From assembly GCF_026191725.2 (NCBI RefSeq), contig NZ_CP120863.1, positions 3,824,001 to 3,888,000 on the forward strand: a stretch of 64,000 nucleotides of DNA. The letters run 5' to 3'. Every line of letters begins with the position of its first letter. The first letter of the stretch is position 1. This DNA comes from Roseibium porphyridii. Its GTDB lineage: Bacteria > Pseudomonadota > Alphaproteobacteria > Rhizobiales > Stappiaceae. The translations under genes were made by a program, and so were the position numbers. This document shows, one piece after another, positions 18,596 to 27,638 of this stretch. Under the pieces are notes generated by a model that was given only the letters and a program-made list of their open reading frames with translations, was not told the origin of the DNA and searched no databases.

Positions 18596-19492
18596 TCATC
18601 GTGTCCCGACGAGATCGGTCGTCACTTCCCGCCCGAATACGCGTTCAGCATTTTTATACGCAATCTTTTCGGCAACCGATTTCGGTAGCATCGCAAGCCA
18701 TTGTCGGTTGGATGCCATGACGTCGGAATATTTGTCCCATTGCGCATTCACCCAGGTGTCGCTTCCGATCATCAAACGGTCTTGAAAATCAAAAACGATC
18801 TCTGCCCATTCCGGGTCAAGACTGCTCCCTGAGCCTGCAATTTCCCATTCACGCAAGGACGTGTCGGCGAGCAATGTCGGAAAGTCCGACATCAACTTGT
18901 GTACATCAGATGCCGGCGTGCTCAGGCCTGCGTGTGCCCAAATTATTTTCACATCGGGATCAAGCGAAAACAGCCATCGAACCGGTTCGGCTCCCGAGTG
19001 AACATGCAGGTAAATGTCCCTCTCCCGCGCCATCCCGATAACCTTGCGAAACAGCGCTTCATCGGACGTATCGAGCCGATGGATATGAAACTCACCGATC
19101 CCTTCGTGCGGGTACTGTTCCAACCGGCGCTCGAGATAGGCATCCATACCCTTCATTTTGGTCCAGTTCCCGGACCCGGCGCTGCCGTGATAGGGCCTCA
19201 GCTCCGGCACAATGCGGTTAGGAGCATGTTCCCAGAGCATGATCGTGCCCTCGTCAGGCGTTGAAGAAACCAAGGCCATCGCGACACCGTTTTCGTCCAT
19301 CAGTTCAATCACGCTTTCAACCGGATACCGCTCCCAGGCCGGTTCCTTGTAGTGCATATGCGCATCGAAAAGCGGAAGGTCGTTGACCCCATCCCCAATG
19401 GGTTCATCGGCGCGCGCGAGCAGGCCCGCGGCAATCAGAAAGGCAAGAAACGCGAAAACGGGAAAAACACTGCGAACCAGTTTCAAACACAT
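18596..19492 (-). CDS. Exported amidohydrolase-family protein
   Basis: About 298 residues with an N-terminal signal peptide (MCLKLVRS, a hydrophobic core, LLARADEP). The rest is an amidohydrolase-2-type TIM barrel: DAHMHY (metal His pair), a Glu-containing strand IGEFHIHRL, HVHSGAEP, IWAHAG and IGSDTW, the final Asp being the usual general base. The likely role is a periplasmic metal-dependent hydrolase or decarboxylase; the substrate is unknown. The frame opens at 19549, but the ATG at 19492 starts directly at the basic end of the signal peptide and is preferred. It is divergent from the DUF808 gene. Confidence 0.82.
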   Translation of the reverse strand: MCLKLVRSVFPVFAFLAFLIAAGLLARADEPIGDGVNDLPLFDAHMHYKEPAWERYPVESVIELMDENGVAMALVSSTPDEGTIMLWEHAPNRIVPELRPYHGSAGSGNWTKMKGMDAYLERRLEQYPHEGIGEFHIHRLDTSDEALFRKVIGMARERDIYLHVHSGAEPVRWLFSLDPDVKIIWAHAGLSTPASDVHKLMSDFPTLLADTSLREWEIAGSGSSLDPEWAEIVFDFQDRLMIGSDTWVNAQWDKYSDVMASNRQWLAMLPKSVAEKIAYKNAERVFGREVTTDLVGTR

Positions 19493-19730
19493 CAGCTCAA
19501 CTCTCGTGCACCTATGCTCTAAGGGAACCAGCGTAAACACAAAGATCACCTAAGGTCACGTTACAGAAGCTTCTTTCAAAGACCCAAGGCCAGAAGTTGC
19601 GACCACTCCGCGTCATCTTTTTCAGGTTTGGAGCACAGGCGTTGTGGAAAAAATTCAAGCTGTCGGCTAAATGCTGCTAAACACGGTATCTAGTAAGAAC
19701 ACTTTTCAAAATTGCACATTTGGAGCTGAC

Positions 19731-20705
19731 ATGAGCGGATTGCTTGCCCTTCTGGATGATGTCGCCGGAATTGCCAAAGTTGCCGCAGCATCGGTTGATG
19801 ACGTTGTCGGTCAGGCAGCCAAAGCCGGGGCAAAAGCGGCAGGCGCGGTCATCGACGACGCAGCGGTTACGCCGAAATATGTTGCCGGGTTCTCTCCGGC
19901 CCGCGAGCTCCCGATCGTCTGGCGTATTGCCAAAGGATCGATGAAGAACAAATTGATTTTTCTTCTGCCTGTCGGCCTTTTGCTCAACACCTTCCTGCCA
20001 TGGATCATCACTCCCCTATTGATGATTGGTGGAGCGTATTTGTGTTTCGAAGGAGCAGAAAAAGTCTATCACCTGTTCCAGCCCAAGCATCACGACGCAG
20101 ATGAGCCGGAAGGATATGTGCCTGATCCCGTCCACCTGGAAGAACAGAAAGTGTCGGGCGCAATCAAGACCGATTTCATCCTCTCTGCAGAGATCATGAC
20201 GATTGCGCTTTCGGAAATCCCGGACAGCAATATCTGGATGGAAGCCGCAACACTCGCCGTCGTCGCCATTGGCATCACGGTGCTCGTCTATGGTTCCGTC
20301 GCGCTGATTGTCAAAGCTGATGATGTCGGCCTTCACATGTCCAAAGAAGGCAGCCTGGCGCTCACCCGGGCTCTTGGTCTAGGTATTGTCAAAGCGATGC
20401 CGGGTTTCATGAAATTACTGATGATCGTCGGCACCGCGGCCATGTTGTGGGTTGGAGGCTCGATCGTGCTGCATGGAACCGAAGTCCTCGGGTTTGGAGG
20501 GCTCTATCATATCATCCACGATATCAGTCATGGTGCAGCCCATGCGGTTCAGGTTGCACAAGGTTTCGTAACCTGGGCAGTCACAGCCGCTCTCGACGGC
20601 GTTTTCGGACTTGCGCTAGGTCTGGCGCTAATCCCCGTAACAGACAAGATTATTCTGCCGCTTTTGAAGCTCTTCAAAAAACCGGCGAAAGTCGAAAATC
20701 ATTGA
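19731..20705 (+). CDS. DUF808 (YedI-type) membrane protein
   Basis: 324-residue inner-membrane protein. The N-terminus MSGLLALLDDVAGIAKVAAA, the block AGKAAGAVIDDAAVTP-like through KYVAGFSPARELPIVWRIAKGS, and SLRNK-like SMKNKLIFLLP are the DUF808 hallmarks (Escherichia coli YedI). Five or six hydrophobic segments follow. The function of the family is unknown. The start at 19731 has TGGAG 6 bases upstream; the upstream extension to 19671 lacks family similarity. It is monocistronic. Confidence 0.92.
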   Translation: MSGLLALLDDVAGIAKVAAASVDDVVGQAAKAGAKAAGAVIDDAAVTPKYVAGFSPARELPIVWRIAKGSMKNKLIFLLPVGLLLNTFLPWIITPLLMIGGAYLCFEGAEKVYHLFQPKHHDADEPEGYVPDPVHLEEQKVSGAIKTDFILSAEIMTIALSEIPDSNIWMEAATLAVVAIGITVLVYGSVALIVKADDVGLHMSKEGSLALTRALGLGIVKAMPGFMKLLMIVGTAAMLWVGGSIVLHGTEVLGFGGLYHIIHDISHGAAHAVQVAQGFVTWAVTAALDGVFGLALGLALIPVTDKIILPLLKLFKKPAKVENH

Positions 20706-20797
20706 AGGGTTTACAGCTTTAGCTAGCTTCCCGGTTGCTCAGATGACCGCTCTGGATGTCTATTGCTCAGTGGTGGAAATGCAACCGCAGTGAAAGA

Positions 20798-21523
20798 CTA
20801 TTCGCCTTGCAGCGCCTGGCTAAGCGACAGACCCTGATCTGATTTTGACCTGAGGTCCAGGCCTGAATGCAGGTCGATGATGTGGCTTTTCTGGATACTC
20901 TCAGCAGCTTCAGCATCGCGTTTTTCCAAAGCGTCCATCAGGGCATGGTGAGAGTGGCTTTCACATGCCGTGTCAGACCGTTTCCAATAGAGCGCAATCA
21001 CCAGCGAGGAACGTGAGATCAGGGACCTGACCATTCCGGCAAAGACCCTGTGATCGGCGACATCCGCAATTTCTGTATGAAAATTGCCCGAGAGCAACAA
21101 TGCCTTTCCCATATCTCCGTCATGAAGCGCTTTGTGTTCAGCTTCCAGATGTGCGTAAAGGCGTTTGATCTGCGCATCAGTGATCATGTCTGCGGCTAAG
21201 CGGGCAACCGCAGGTTCGATCAAAGCGCGGGCCTGAAAGACCTCGTGCGCCTCCTGGACGGAGGGTTTCGCGACAAAGGCGCCCCTGTTCTTTTCGATGC
21301 TGACCAAACCGGAATGGGCCAGCGCCTGCAATGCCGCCCTGACCACCGTACGACTGGCACCATAGATTTCTCCGACCTCGTCTTCAGACAACTTCAAACC
21401 CGGCACCAACTTGTGCTCCAGGATAGCCGAATGCAGGCTGCGACAGATCTCCAGCGCGCGTCCCGGAGGCAAGGCGATCACCTCGTGCAGATGGCTGCTA
21501 TCGCTGAGAGCGGCGTTGGTCAT
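20798..21523 (-). CDS. GntR-family regulator, FCD (FadR-like) subfamily
   Basis: About 241 residues. It has an N-terminal winged helix (LSEDEVGEIYGASRTVVRAALQALAHSGLVSIEKNRGAFVAKP) followed by the all-helical FCD ligand domain, with the Asp/His metal-site pattern spread over ALIEPAVARLAAD, GNFHTEIADVAD and ESHSHHALMDALEKRD. Such proteins usually sense an organic acid or a related catabolite. It is divergent from the ABC importer operon and is its probable local regulator. The frame opens at a TTG (21559); the ATG at 21523 is preferred, with modest certainty. Confidence 0.9.
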   Translation of the reverse strand: MTNAALSDSSHLHEVIALPPGRALEICRSLHSAILEHKLVPGLKLSEDEVGEIYGASRTVVRAALQALAHSGLVSIEKNRGAFVAKPSVQEAHEVFQARALIEPAVARLAADMITDAQIKRLYAHLEAEHKALHDGDMGKALLLSGNFHTEIADVADHRVFAGMVRSLISRSSLVIALYWKRSDTACESHSHHALMDALEKRDAEAAESIQKSHIIDLHSGLDLRSKSDQGLSLSQALQGE

Positions 21524-21605
21524 GGTCTTCGTCGTTGTCTGATTGGCAAGAAGGATCAAGCAATGGCCTGATCCTACTCTTCATGCACATTCACCACAAT
21601 GAAAT

Positions 21606-21617
21606 ATCGTATACAAT
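21606..21617. promoter_or_regulatory. Candidate GntR (FCD-type) operator
   Basis: ATCGTATACAAT is a 12-bp palindrome with one mismatch, close to the TTGTATACAA type bound by many FCD-subfamily GntR proteins. It lies between the divergent regulator and the ABC importer. Assignment is by motif likeness only. Confidence 0.45.
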
Positions 21618-21643
21618 TTTTGAGCAATGTGTATTCTATTTGC

Positions 21644-21654
21644 CAATTTATTGT
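21644..21654. promoter_or_regulatory. CAATTTATTGT motif, copy 1
   Basis: An 11-bp element with CAAT/ATTG symmetry in the control region of the GntR regulator and ABC importer. The identical 11 bases occur upstream of the histidine decarboxylase-like gene (27639-27649). This suggests shared control. Confidence 0.35.
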
Positions 21655-21790
21655 GCACTTAAACTCGTGGCTTACGAAAGCACCTGTCACACACCCCTAC
21701 TTTTCGGCTGAATTCCGCCACTCCTTGAGTTTGGCACGACGCTTGCTGACTTCCAGTCCGAACATGGCATTCACATGGAGAAGCCCGGAC

Positions 21791-22783
21791 ATGGCAACAT
21801 CCCTTGATCTGGAACTTGTGGCGGCAACCAAACAGTATGGGGATACAGTTGCGGTCGACGCCCTCGATCACAAGTTCGAAGCGGGATCATATTCCTGTCT
21901 GCTTGGCCCTTCCGGCTGCGGTAAATCCTCCACACTGCGCATGATTGCCGGGCATGAAAGCGTCTCGTCAGGCGACATTCTTTTGGCCGGCACCAACATC
22001 ACCGACTTGCCGCCGGCGCGTCGCGGCACAGCGATGATGTTCCAGAACTACGCGCTGTTTCCGCATCTCAGCGTCATCGACAACGTGGCCTTTTCCCAGA
22101 AGATGAAAGGTATCGATAAGCCGGTGCGGCTTAAAAAGGCACTTGAACTGCTCGAGCTGGTGGATATGGAAGCCTATGCGGAGCGCCTGCCCGCGCAACT
22201 TTCAGGCGGTCAGCAACAGCGTGTCGCACTTGCCCGAGCACTCATAACCGAGCCGACGGTTTTGCTGCTTGATGAACCGCTGTCCGCGCTCGATCCATTC
22301 TTGCGCATCAAGATGCGCCTCGAACTCAAACGGCTTCAACGCGAGCTGAATATCTCATTCATTCATGTGACACACAGCCAGGATGAAGCTCTGGCACTCG
22401 CCGACGACATCATCGTAATGAACGGCGGAAAGATTGAGCAAGCCGGACCGCCCCAAGTCGTTTTCAATACGCCGGCGACAGAGTTTGTCGCACGCTTTAT
22501 TGGTGGCCACAACGTACTGAAACAGCAAGGCAAACCAATAGCCCTGCGTGCTGACAGGCTGCTGGTAAACAGGTCAGCCGAGAGCGAAAGCACGCTCCTT
22601 AGCGCATTTGTCAAGGATGTCGAGTACCTGGGTTCAAGCGTGAACCTTGCTCTGGACGCAGGCGGTGCGGGTGAGCTGACGGCTGCGCTCAGCGACGACA
22701 CTTTTTTCAAAGATCCAATTGAAATCGGCACAACCGTCTTTCTGACCTGGAAGCCGGAAGATGCTCACGAGCTGGCGGCGTAA
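21791..22783 (+). CDS. ABC importer ATP-binding protein (PotA/spermidine-putrescine type)
   Basis: About 330 residues. Walker A is GPSGCGKSS, the Q-loop MFQNYALFPHLSV, the signature LSGGQQQRVALARAL, Walker B VLLLDEPLSALD, and the H-loop FIHVTHSQDEAL. A C-terminal TOBE-like regulatory domain follows (EYLGSSVNLAL). It powers uptake through the two permeases encoded downstream. The ATG at 21791 (MATSLDLEL) matches the family N-terminus; the 64 codons upstream have no resemblance and run through the control region. It is the first gene of an operon running to 26665. Confidence 0.93.
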   Translation: MATSLDLELVAATKQYGDTVAVDALDHKFEAGSYSCLLGPSGCGKSSTLRMIAGHESVSSGDILLAGTNITDLPPARRGTAMMFQNYALFPHLSVIDNVAFSQKMKGIDKPVRLKKALELLELVDMEAYAERLPAQLSGGQQQRVALARALITEPTVLLLDEPLSALDPFLRIKMRLELKRLQRELNISFIHVTHSQDEALALADDIIVMNGGKIEQAGPPQVVFNTPATEFVARFIGGHNVLKQQGKPIALRADRLLVNRSAESESTLLSAFVKDVEYLGSSVNLALDAGGAGELTAALSDDTFFKDPIEIGTTVFLTWKPEDAHELAA

Positions 22784-22850
22784 GGCCACCAATCACGGCT
22801 CTTTTAGACGGAGCCGAACAAAACTCCAGAGGGGAACAGGAGTAGGACAG

Positions 22851-24143
22851 ATGACTAAGAAACTGACGGAAAAAGGCATTAGCCGGCGTAGCATATTGAA
22901 AGGTGGGGCGGCTGCGACCGGTGCAGCTCTTGGCTCCGGAGCCATCACAGGTTTTCCGACCATTTGGGCGCAGAACATCAAAGACGTGACGCTGCGCCAG
23001 TTTGGCACCGGGGTCTCCAACCTCAACGAGGTTGCCCAGAAAGTGAAAGAAGATCTCGGCTTCACGCTGGAAATGACCGCGCTCGATTCAGACGCGGTCA
23101 CACAGCGCGCAGCCACCCAGCCGGACAGTTTCGATATTGCCGACATCGAATACTGGATCTGCAAAAAGGTTTGGCCGACGGGCAACCTCCAAGCCATGGA
23201 TACCACCAAGATCAAGAACTACGACAAGATCGTCGGCATCTTCAAAAGCGGCAAGCTGACGCCGGAATCGACCATTGCACAAGGCACTGCCCCGCATACG
23301 GTCGGATTCGTCGATGGTCCGGACGGCAAGACCTTTGCCACTGAAGAAACGGGATGGATGACCCTCATCCCGACGATCTACAATGCTGACACGCTCGGCA
23401 TTCGGCCCGATCTGATCGGACGCCCGATCGAAAGCTGGACTGAACTGCTCAACCCGGAATTCAAGGGCAAGGCGTCGATCCTGGACATCTCGTCCATCGG
23501 CATCATGGACGCTGCGATGGTTTGCGAAGCCATGGGTGAAATCCAGTACGGCGACAAGGGCAACATGACGCGTGAAGAGATCGACAAGACCATGGCGATC
23601 TTCACCGAAGCCAAGAAGAACGGCCAGTTCCGTGCATTCTGGAAAACATTTGACGAAAGCGTCAACCTAATGGCGTCAGGCGAAGTGATCATTCAATCCA
23701 TGTGGTCGCCTGCAATAACAGCCGTGAAATCACGCGGTATTCCATGTGTCTACCAACCGCTGAAGGAAGGCTACCGTTCCTGGGGTGGCGGCATCGGACT
23801 TTCCAAGAGCCTGTCCGGCCTCGAGCTGGAAGCTGCTTATGAATATATCAACTGGTACCTGGATGGCTGGGTTGGCGGCTTCCTCATGCGCCAAGGCTAT
23901 TATTCCGCTGTTCCGGAAACCTCCAAGAACCACATGGACGAAAACGAGTGGGGCTACTGGTTCGAGGGCAAGGAAGCCACAGGCGACATTACCAATCCCT
24001 TCGGCGATGTTCTGGCAAAAGCCGGCGAAACCCGCGATGGCGGCTCCTTCCTTGAGCGTATGGGAGCGGTTGCCTGCTGGAACGCGGTCATGGACGAGAA
24101 CCAGTACATGGTTCGCAAGTGGAACGAATTCATTGCTGCTTGA
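22851..24143 (+). CDS. Tat-exported ABC substrate-binding protein (PotD-like)
   Basis: 430-residue periplasmic binding protein. It carries a twin-arginine signal, SRRSILKGG at residues 11-19, then a hydrophobic stretch and a cleavage site near WA-QN (40/41). The mature part matches the spermidine/putrescine-type extracellular solute-binding family: IADIEYWICKKVWPTGNLQ, VGFVDGPDGKTFATEETGWMTLIPTIYNADTLG, VNLMASGEVIIQSMW, GGGIGLSKS. Ligands of this group include polyamines, amino-acid derivatives and opine-like compounds; the ligand here is unknown. AGGAGT lies upstream of the ATG at 22851. A strong hairpin follows the gene. Confidence 0.92.
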   Translation: MTKKLTEKGISRRSILKGGAAATGAALGSGAITGFPTIWAQNIKDVTLRQFGTGVSNLNEVAQKVKEDLGFTLEMTALDSDAVTQRAATQPDSFDIADIEYWICKKVWPTGNLQAMDTTKIKNYDKIVGIFKSGKLTPESTIAQGTAPHTVGFVDGPDGKTFATEETGWMTLIPTIYNADTLGIRPDLIGRPIESWTELLNPEFKGKASILDISSIGIMDAAMVCEAMGEIQYGDKGNMTREEIDKTMAIFTEAKKNGQFRAFWKTFDESVNLMASGEVIIQSMWSPAITAVKSRGIPCVYQPLKEGYRSWGGGIGLSKSLSGLELEAAYEYINWYLDGWVGGFLMRQGYYSAVPETSKNHMDENEWGYWFEGKEATGDITNPFGDVLAKAGETRDGGSFLERMGAVACWNAVMDENQYMVRKWNEFIAA

Positions 24144-24161
24144 CATCGAACCGGCAAATGC

Positions 24162-24184
24162 GCGCGGGGCTACGGCCCCGGCGC
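24162..24184 (+). other. Intercistronic hairpin after the binding-protein gene
   Basis: GGGGC-TACG-GCCCC with further pairing (GCGC on both sides, one bulged G) gives a nine-pair stem closed by a TACG tetraloop. It lies between the binding-protein and permease genes. Such hairpins often shield the upstream mRNA and raise the binding protein above the membrane components. There is no T-run. Confidence 0.55.
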
Positions 24185-24212
24185 AATCTCCCACAATCGG
24201 AACTGGGCTTTA

Positions 24213-25142
24213 ATGACAGACCAGACGCATCTCTTCATTCCCGCTGACAACACCGACAAGACGTTGCCCAAGAGCACCGGCCGGCTGAAAGGTCTGCCTG
24301 ATGCGGTATCCGGCTGGCTATTGTCCTTGCCCCTTGCGCTGGTCCTTCTGTTTTTCCTTGTACTGCCTATCGCAATGATCGTGGTGGTCAGTTTCTGGGG
24401 TGCTACCGAGTTTTCAATCTACCCGGCTTTCCAGTTTGACAATTACCAGTTTCTGCTGACCTCGCCCGTCACCTACCAGGTTTTCCTCAACACCGTGAAA
24501 TACGCTCTGATCACCTGGGCCATAACACTGGTTTTGGGGTTCACGATTGCCTATTTCCTGGCCTTCCATGTCCGCTCACTGACATGGCAGATCGTGTTGT
24601 TTCTGCTCTGCACAATCCCGTTTTGGACCTCCAACATCATTCGCATGATCTCCTGGATCCCGTTTCTGGGCCGGAATGGCATTGCGAATTCCACACTGAT
24701 TTCCATGGGGGTCATCGATGAGCCGCTTGAATGGCTTTTGTTCTCCGATTTTTCGGTAATCCTGGCCTTCGTGCATCTCTACACGCTTTTCATGGTGGTG
24801 CCGATTTTCAACACGATGATGCGCATCGACAAATCCCTGATCGAAGCTGCCTATGACAATGGCGCAAGCGGATTTCAAACACTCACCAATGTTATCATTC
24901 CTCTGACCAAACCAGGCATCATGATCGGGTCGATCTTCGTGGTCACTCTTGTCATGGGTGATTTCATAACCGTTCGCTTCATGTCTGGCAGCCAGAAGGC
25001 CAATGTCGGACGCTTGATTTCGAACGACATCGCGCTGCTTCAGTACCCTTCGGCGGCAGCTACCGCCGTGATCCTGCTGATCACGGTGATACTCGTGATC
25101 GCAATTCTCCTGAGGTTCGTCGACATTCGGAAGGAGCTATAA
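24213..25142 (+). CDS. ABC importer permease 1 (PotB-like)
   Basis: 309-residue inner-membrane permease with a soluble N-terminal stretch of about 30 residues and six hydrophobic helices. The EAA loop that docks the ATPase is IEAAYDNGASGFQTLTNVIIPLTKPGI. Residues such as PFWTSNIIRMISWIPFLGRNG are characteristic of the PotB family. It lies 4 bases upstream of the second permease gene, so the two are expressed together. Confidence 0.93.
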   Translation: MTDQTHLFIPADNTDKTLPKSTGRLKGLPDAVSGWLLSLPLALVLLFFLVLPIAMIVVVSFWGATEFSIYPAFQFDNYQFLLTSPVTYQVFLNTVKYALITWAITLVLGFTIAYFLAFHVRSLTWQIVLFLLCTIPFWTSNIIRMISWIPFLGRNGIANSTLISMGVIDEPLEWLLFSDFSVILAFVHLYTLFMVVPIFNTMMRIDKSLIEAAYDNGASGFQTLTNVIIPLTKPGIMIGSIFVVTLVMGDFITVRFMSGSQKANVGRLISNDIALLQYPSAAATAVILLITVILVIAILLRFVDIRKEL

Positions 25143-25146
25143 AGAG

Positions 25147-25986
25147 ATGGAAAAACGCTCCCGGACCTTCTATGTGCTTGCAACCGTCTTCGCAGTTTTT
25201 CTGGTGTTCCTTTATGGGCCAACCATCACGATTGCGATCCTCTCTTTCCAGGGACCGCAGGGTGGACTGACATTTCCGATGCGCGGTGTCTCGTTTCACT
25301 GGTTTGAGGATCTCTTCCGGCAACAGGCTGTCGGCGACATCTGGGGGAGCTTTGCTCGCTCGCTCACGCTCGGTCTGATGGTAATGATCACGACAGTCGT
25401 CGTGTCGGTAATGGGTGGTCTCGCCTTTCGCAAACGGTTTCCCTGCTCAAGTGTGATCTTTTACCTGATCATCACCTCACTCGTGATCCCATCGATCCTG
25501 ATATCGCTTGGTGTCGGACTGATATTTTCGCAATCGGGCCTGTCGGTACATTGGTCGACATCCGGTTTTGGTGCGCAGCTGACCTGGACCCTTCCCTTTG
25601 GTCTGTTGATCATGTTTGCCGTCTTCAATCGCTTCGATAAATCCTATGAAGAAGCCGCGCGCGACCAAGGTGCGAGTGCATGGCAAACCATTCGATATGT
25701 TGTCTTGCCGATTATTGCACCGATGCTGATCGGCGTCGCCCTATTCGGCTTCACCCTGTCTTATGACGAGTTCGCGCGCACACTTCTGACGTCCGGCAGC
25801 TACAACACCCTGCCCCTTGAAATTTACGGCATGACCACGAATGTCACGACGCCCGTCATCTTCGCCCTTGGAACACTGACAACCGCATTTTCCTTTCTGA
25901 TCATCGGTCTGTTTCTGGCAATTGTCATCACACTGAACCGGCGACGCTCCAAACATGGATCGGATGCCGGACAGGGTCTCGTTTGA
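25147..25986 (+). CDS. ABC importer permease 2 (PotC-like)
   Basis: 279-residue inner-membrane permease, partner of the preceding gene. It has six hydrophobic helices and an EAA loop YEEAARDQGASAWQTIRYVVLPIIAPML. The C-terminus overlaps the longest frame of the racemase gene, but with the preferred racemase start (25994) the gap is 7 bases. Confidence 0.93.
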   Translation: MEKRSRTFYVLATVFAVFLVFLYGPTITIAILSFQGPQGGLTFPMRGVSFHWFEDLFRQQAVGDIWGSFARSLTLGLMVMITTVVVSVMGGLAFRKRFPCSSVIFYLIITSLVIPSILISLGVGLIFSQSGLSVHWSTSGFGAQLTWTLPFGLLIMFAVFNRFDKSYEEAARDQGASAWQTIRYVVLPIIAPMLIGVALFGFTLSYDEFARTLLTSGSYNTLPLEIYGMTTNVTTPVIFALGTLTTAFSFLIIGLFLAIVITLNRRRSKHGSDAGQGLV

Positions 25987-25993
25987 GGCGGAT

Positions 25994-26665
25994 ATGACAG
26001 ACACGCATATTCTCGTCATCAATCCGAACTCGACCGCATCCATGACGGAGAAAATCGCGATAGCAGCAAAAAAGGCTGCAGGTTCCGCCAGTCGGATAAC
26101 AGCTGTAAACCCAACCGGCAGCCCTGCCGCCATCCAGGGTCCTGAGGATGGAGCAGCCGCACTTCCTGGTCTTTTTGAAGTGTTTGACCAACACTTGAAC
26201 AACGACGCGAGCATCGACGCAGTCATCGTCGCCTGCTTCGACGATACGGGCCTGTTTGAGCTGAAGGAAAGATCACCGATCCCGGTGATCGGCATCGGCG
26301 AAGCGGCGTATCACATCGCATCGGTCGCAGCGCCCAAATTTTCGGTGGTGACGACATTGTCCGTTTCAGTGCCTGTGCTGGAGCACAATCTGGTCCTGAA
26401 CGGTCTGGCGACGCGCTGTGCCAGGGTTCGTGCATCTGACGTACCTGTGTTGGAGCTTGAAGATCCCAAAAGCAACGCGCGTCACAAAATAGAAAAAGAG
26501 ATTGAAGCAGCCCTAACGGAAGACGGCATCGGCGCTGTCTCTCTGGGATGCGCTGGCATGGCGGATCTGGCGGATGACCTCTCCAGAAAATTTCAGATAC
26601 CGGTCATAGACGGTGTCGCATCGGCCGTGCGCCTTGCGCACGCACTGCCTTTGAGAAACCACTGA
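25994..26665 (+). CDS. Asp/Glu/hydantoin racemase-family protein
   Basis: 223-residue cofactor-independent racemase fold with the two active-site Cys expected of the family: Cys81 in VIVACFDDTG and Cys186 in VSLGCAGMA. The N-terminal INPNSTASMT and the GPEDGAAALPGL segment are typical of the hydantoin/allantoin-racemase branch rather than aspartate or glutamate racemases. It probably epimerises the imported compound or a derivative. The start at 25994 is chosen for GAGGCGG just upstream and because it begins MTDTHILVINPN. It is the last gene of the importer operon and faces the decarboxylase gene. Confidence 0.85.
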   Translation: MTDTHILVINPNSTASMTEKIAIAAKKAAGSASRITAVNPTGSPAAIQGPEDGAAALPGLFEVFDQHLNNDASIDAVIVACFDDTGLFELKERSPIPVIGIGEAAYHIASVAAPKFSVVTTLSVSVPVLEHNLVLNGLATRCARVRASDVPVLELEDPKSNARHKIEKEIEAALTEDGIGAVSLGCAGMADLADDLSRKFQIPVIDGVASAVRLAHALPLRNH

Positions 26666-26684
26666 GGCCAAATCTGCGTCAGTT

Positions 26685-27554
26685 TCAGCTGACGGACTGC
26701 TCCCACTCTGAAAGCGTCACGTCATAGAGCGCGTTAAAGCCAGCTTGGGGAACGGCTCTTTGGGCGAGTGTCACATAAGGAGCCACTGTTAGAGCTGTTC
26801 CGACAAAACCTGGCTCCATGATTGTGTAGGCATAGGCCATGAAAGTCCGGTCGTAGAGCACTGACTGGTCCTTGCCGCAGGCAACGATGCTCCAGGCAAC
26901 CGATCTCTGGTGCTGATCAAGAAATGCCTGAAGATCCTGCGGATTGTCATTTTCAGTCCAGGTTCCGGCATCTTCGATGAAAAGGTCAGCTGAGTTCTCT
27001 CTGTCCCGCGTGATCGACAACGCGATGTAACACCAGACGCCGTAGGCTTCGCCTTTGACCGGGTCCGGCACACCGGCCCTGGGGCGAAGGTTTGTTGTGC
27101 TCTTGTTGGCACAGATCACATGTGCGCCTGGCGCTGGTGGAAAGCGCCTTGATTGCTCGGTACCGAAGAGTGCAATGCCAGCATCAATCAAGGGGCCGGC
27201 ATCGTAGACCGGCAGGTCAGATCCGTCATATTGCTGCGCATTGAACATCGGCTGAAGCGTGTCGATGGCTGAATTGTATGCAAGATCATATCCCCAGACA
27301 TTGCCGGCAATGCCGCAAAACGAGGATGCCGTTTCCATGTTGATCTGGCCGATATAGGCATCATTGGCCTCAGCACGGTCATATGCGACGATCCCGTCCA
27401 GAAGAAAATCGTCTGTTTTTTCAACGACACCCGTTGCAACCTTCACAACCGAGACATACCCATTGCCGTTGTTCCCGGGGCGGGCATATCCGTCGCAATA
27501 GGTCGGGTAGCCGCTGATAGCGGTCCGGTCGATCATGGAAACTGTCTTGCGCAT
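26685..27554 (-). CDS. Pyruvoyl-dependent histidine decarboxylase proenzyme
   Basis: 289-residue protein strongly resembling the pi-chain proenzyme of the pyruvoyl histidine decarboxylase of Lactobacillus 30a, as I recall its sequence. Shared stretches include GYxxPGNxGNGYV, LDGIVAYDRAE, NAYIGQINM-like AYIGQINMETASSF, AYGVW, FIEDAGTW and AYTIMEPGFVG. In the family, cleavage between two serines makes a beta chain and an alpha chain with an N-terminal pyruvoyl group; the matching pair here is Ser77-Ser78. Tyr58-Asp59 (substrate-binding) and Glu194 (catalytic, in FIE) are also kept. The reaction would be histidine to histamine plus CO2, in the cytoplasm. The ATG at 27554 follows GGAGGGG, so it is preferred over 27575. 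No hdcB-like maturation gene or histidine/histamine antiporter lies beside it. Confidence 0.88.
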   Translation of the reverse strand: MRKTVSMIDRTAISGYPTYCDGYARPGNNGNGYVSVVKVATGVVEKTDDFLLDGIVAYDRAEANDAYIGQINMETASSFCGIAGNVWGYDLAYNSAIDTLQPMFNAQQYDGSDLPVYDAGPLIDAGIALFGTEQSRRFPPAPGAHVICANKSTTNLRPRAGVPDPVKGEAYGVWCYIALSITRDRENSADLFIEDAGTWTENDNPQDLQAFLDQHQRSVAWSIVACGKDQSVLYDRTFMAYAYTIMEPGFVGTALTVAPYVTLAQRAVPQAGFNALYDVTLSEWEQSVS

Positions 27555-27638
27555 TTGCCCCTCCAAAAAAGCCACCGATACACCCTTGAGGTGACATCAT
27601 CTCGGTTTCGACATTTAACACCCGCAATTCCTCATCTG

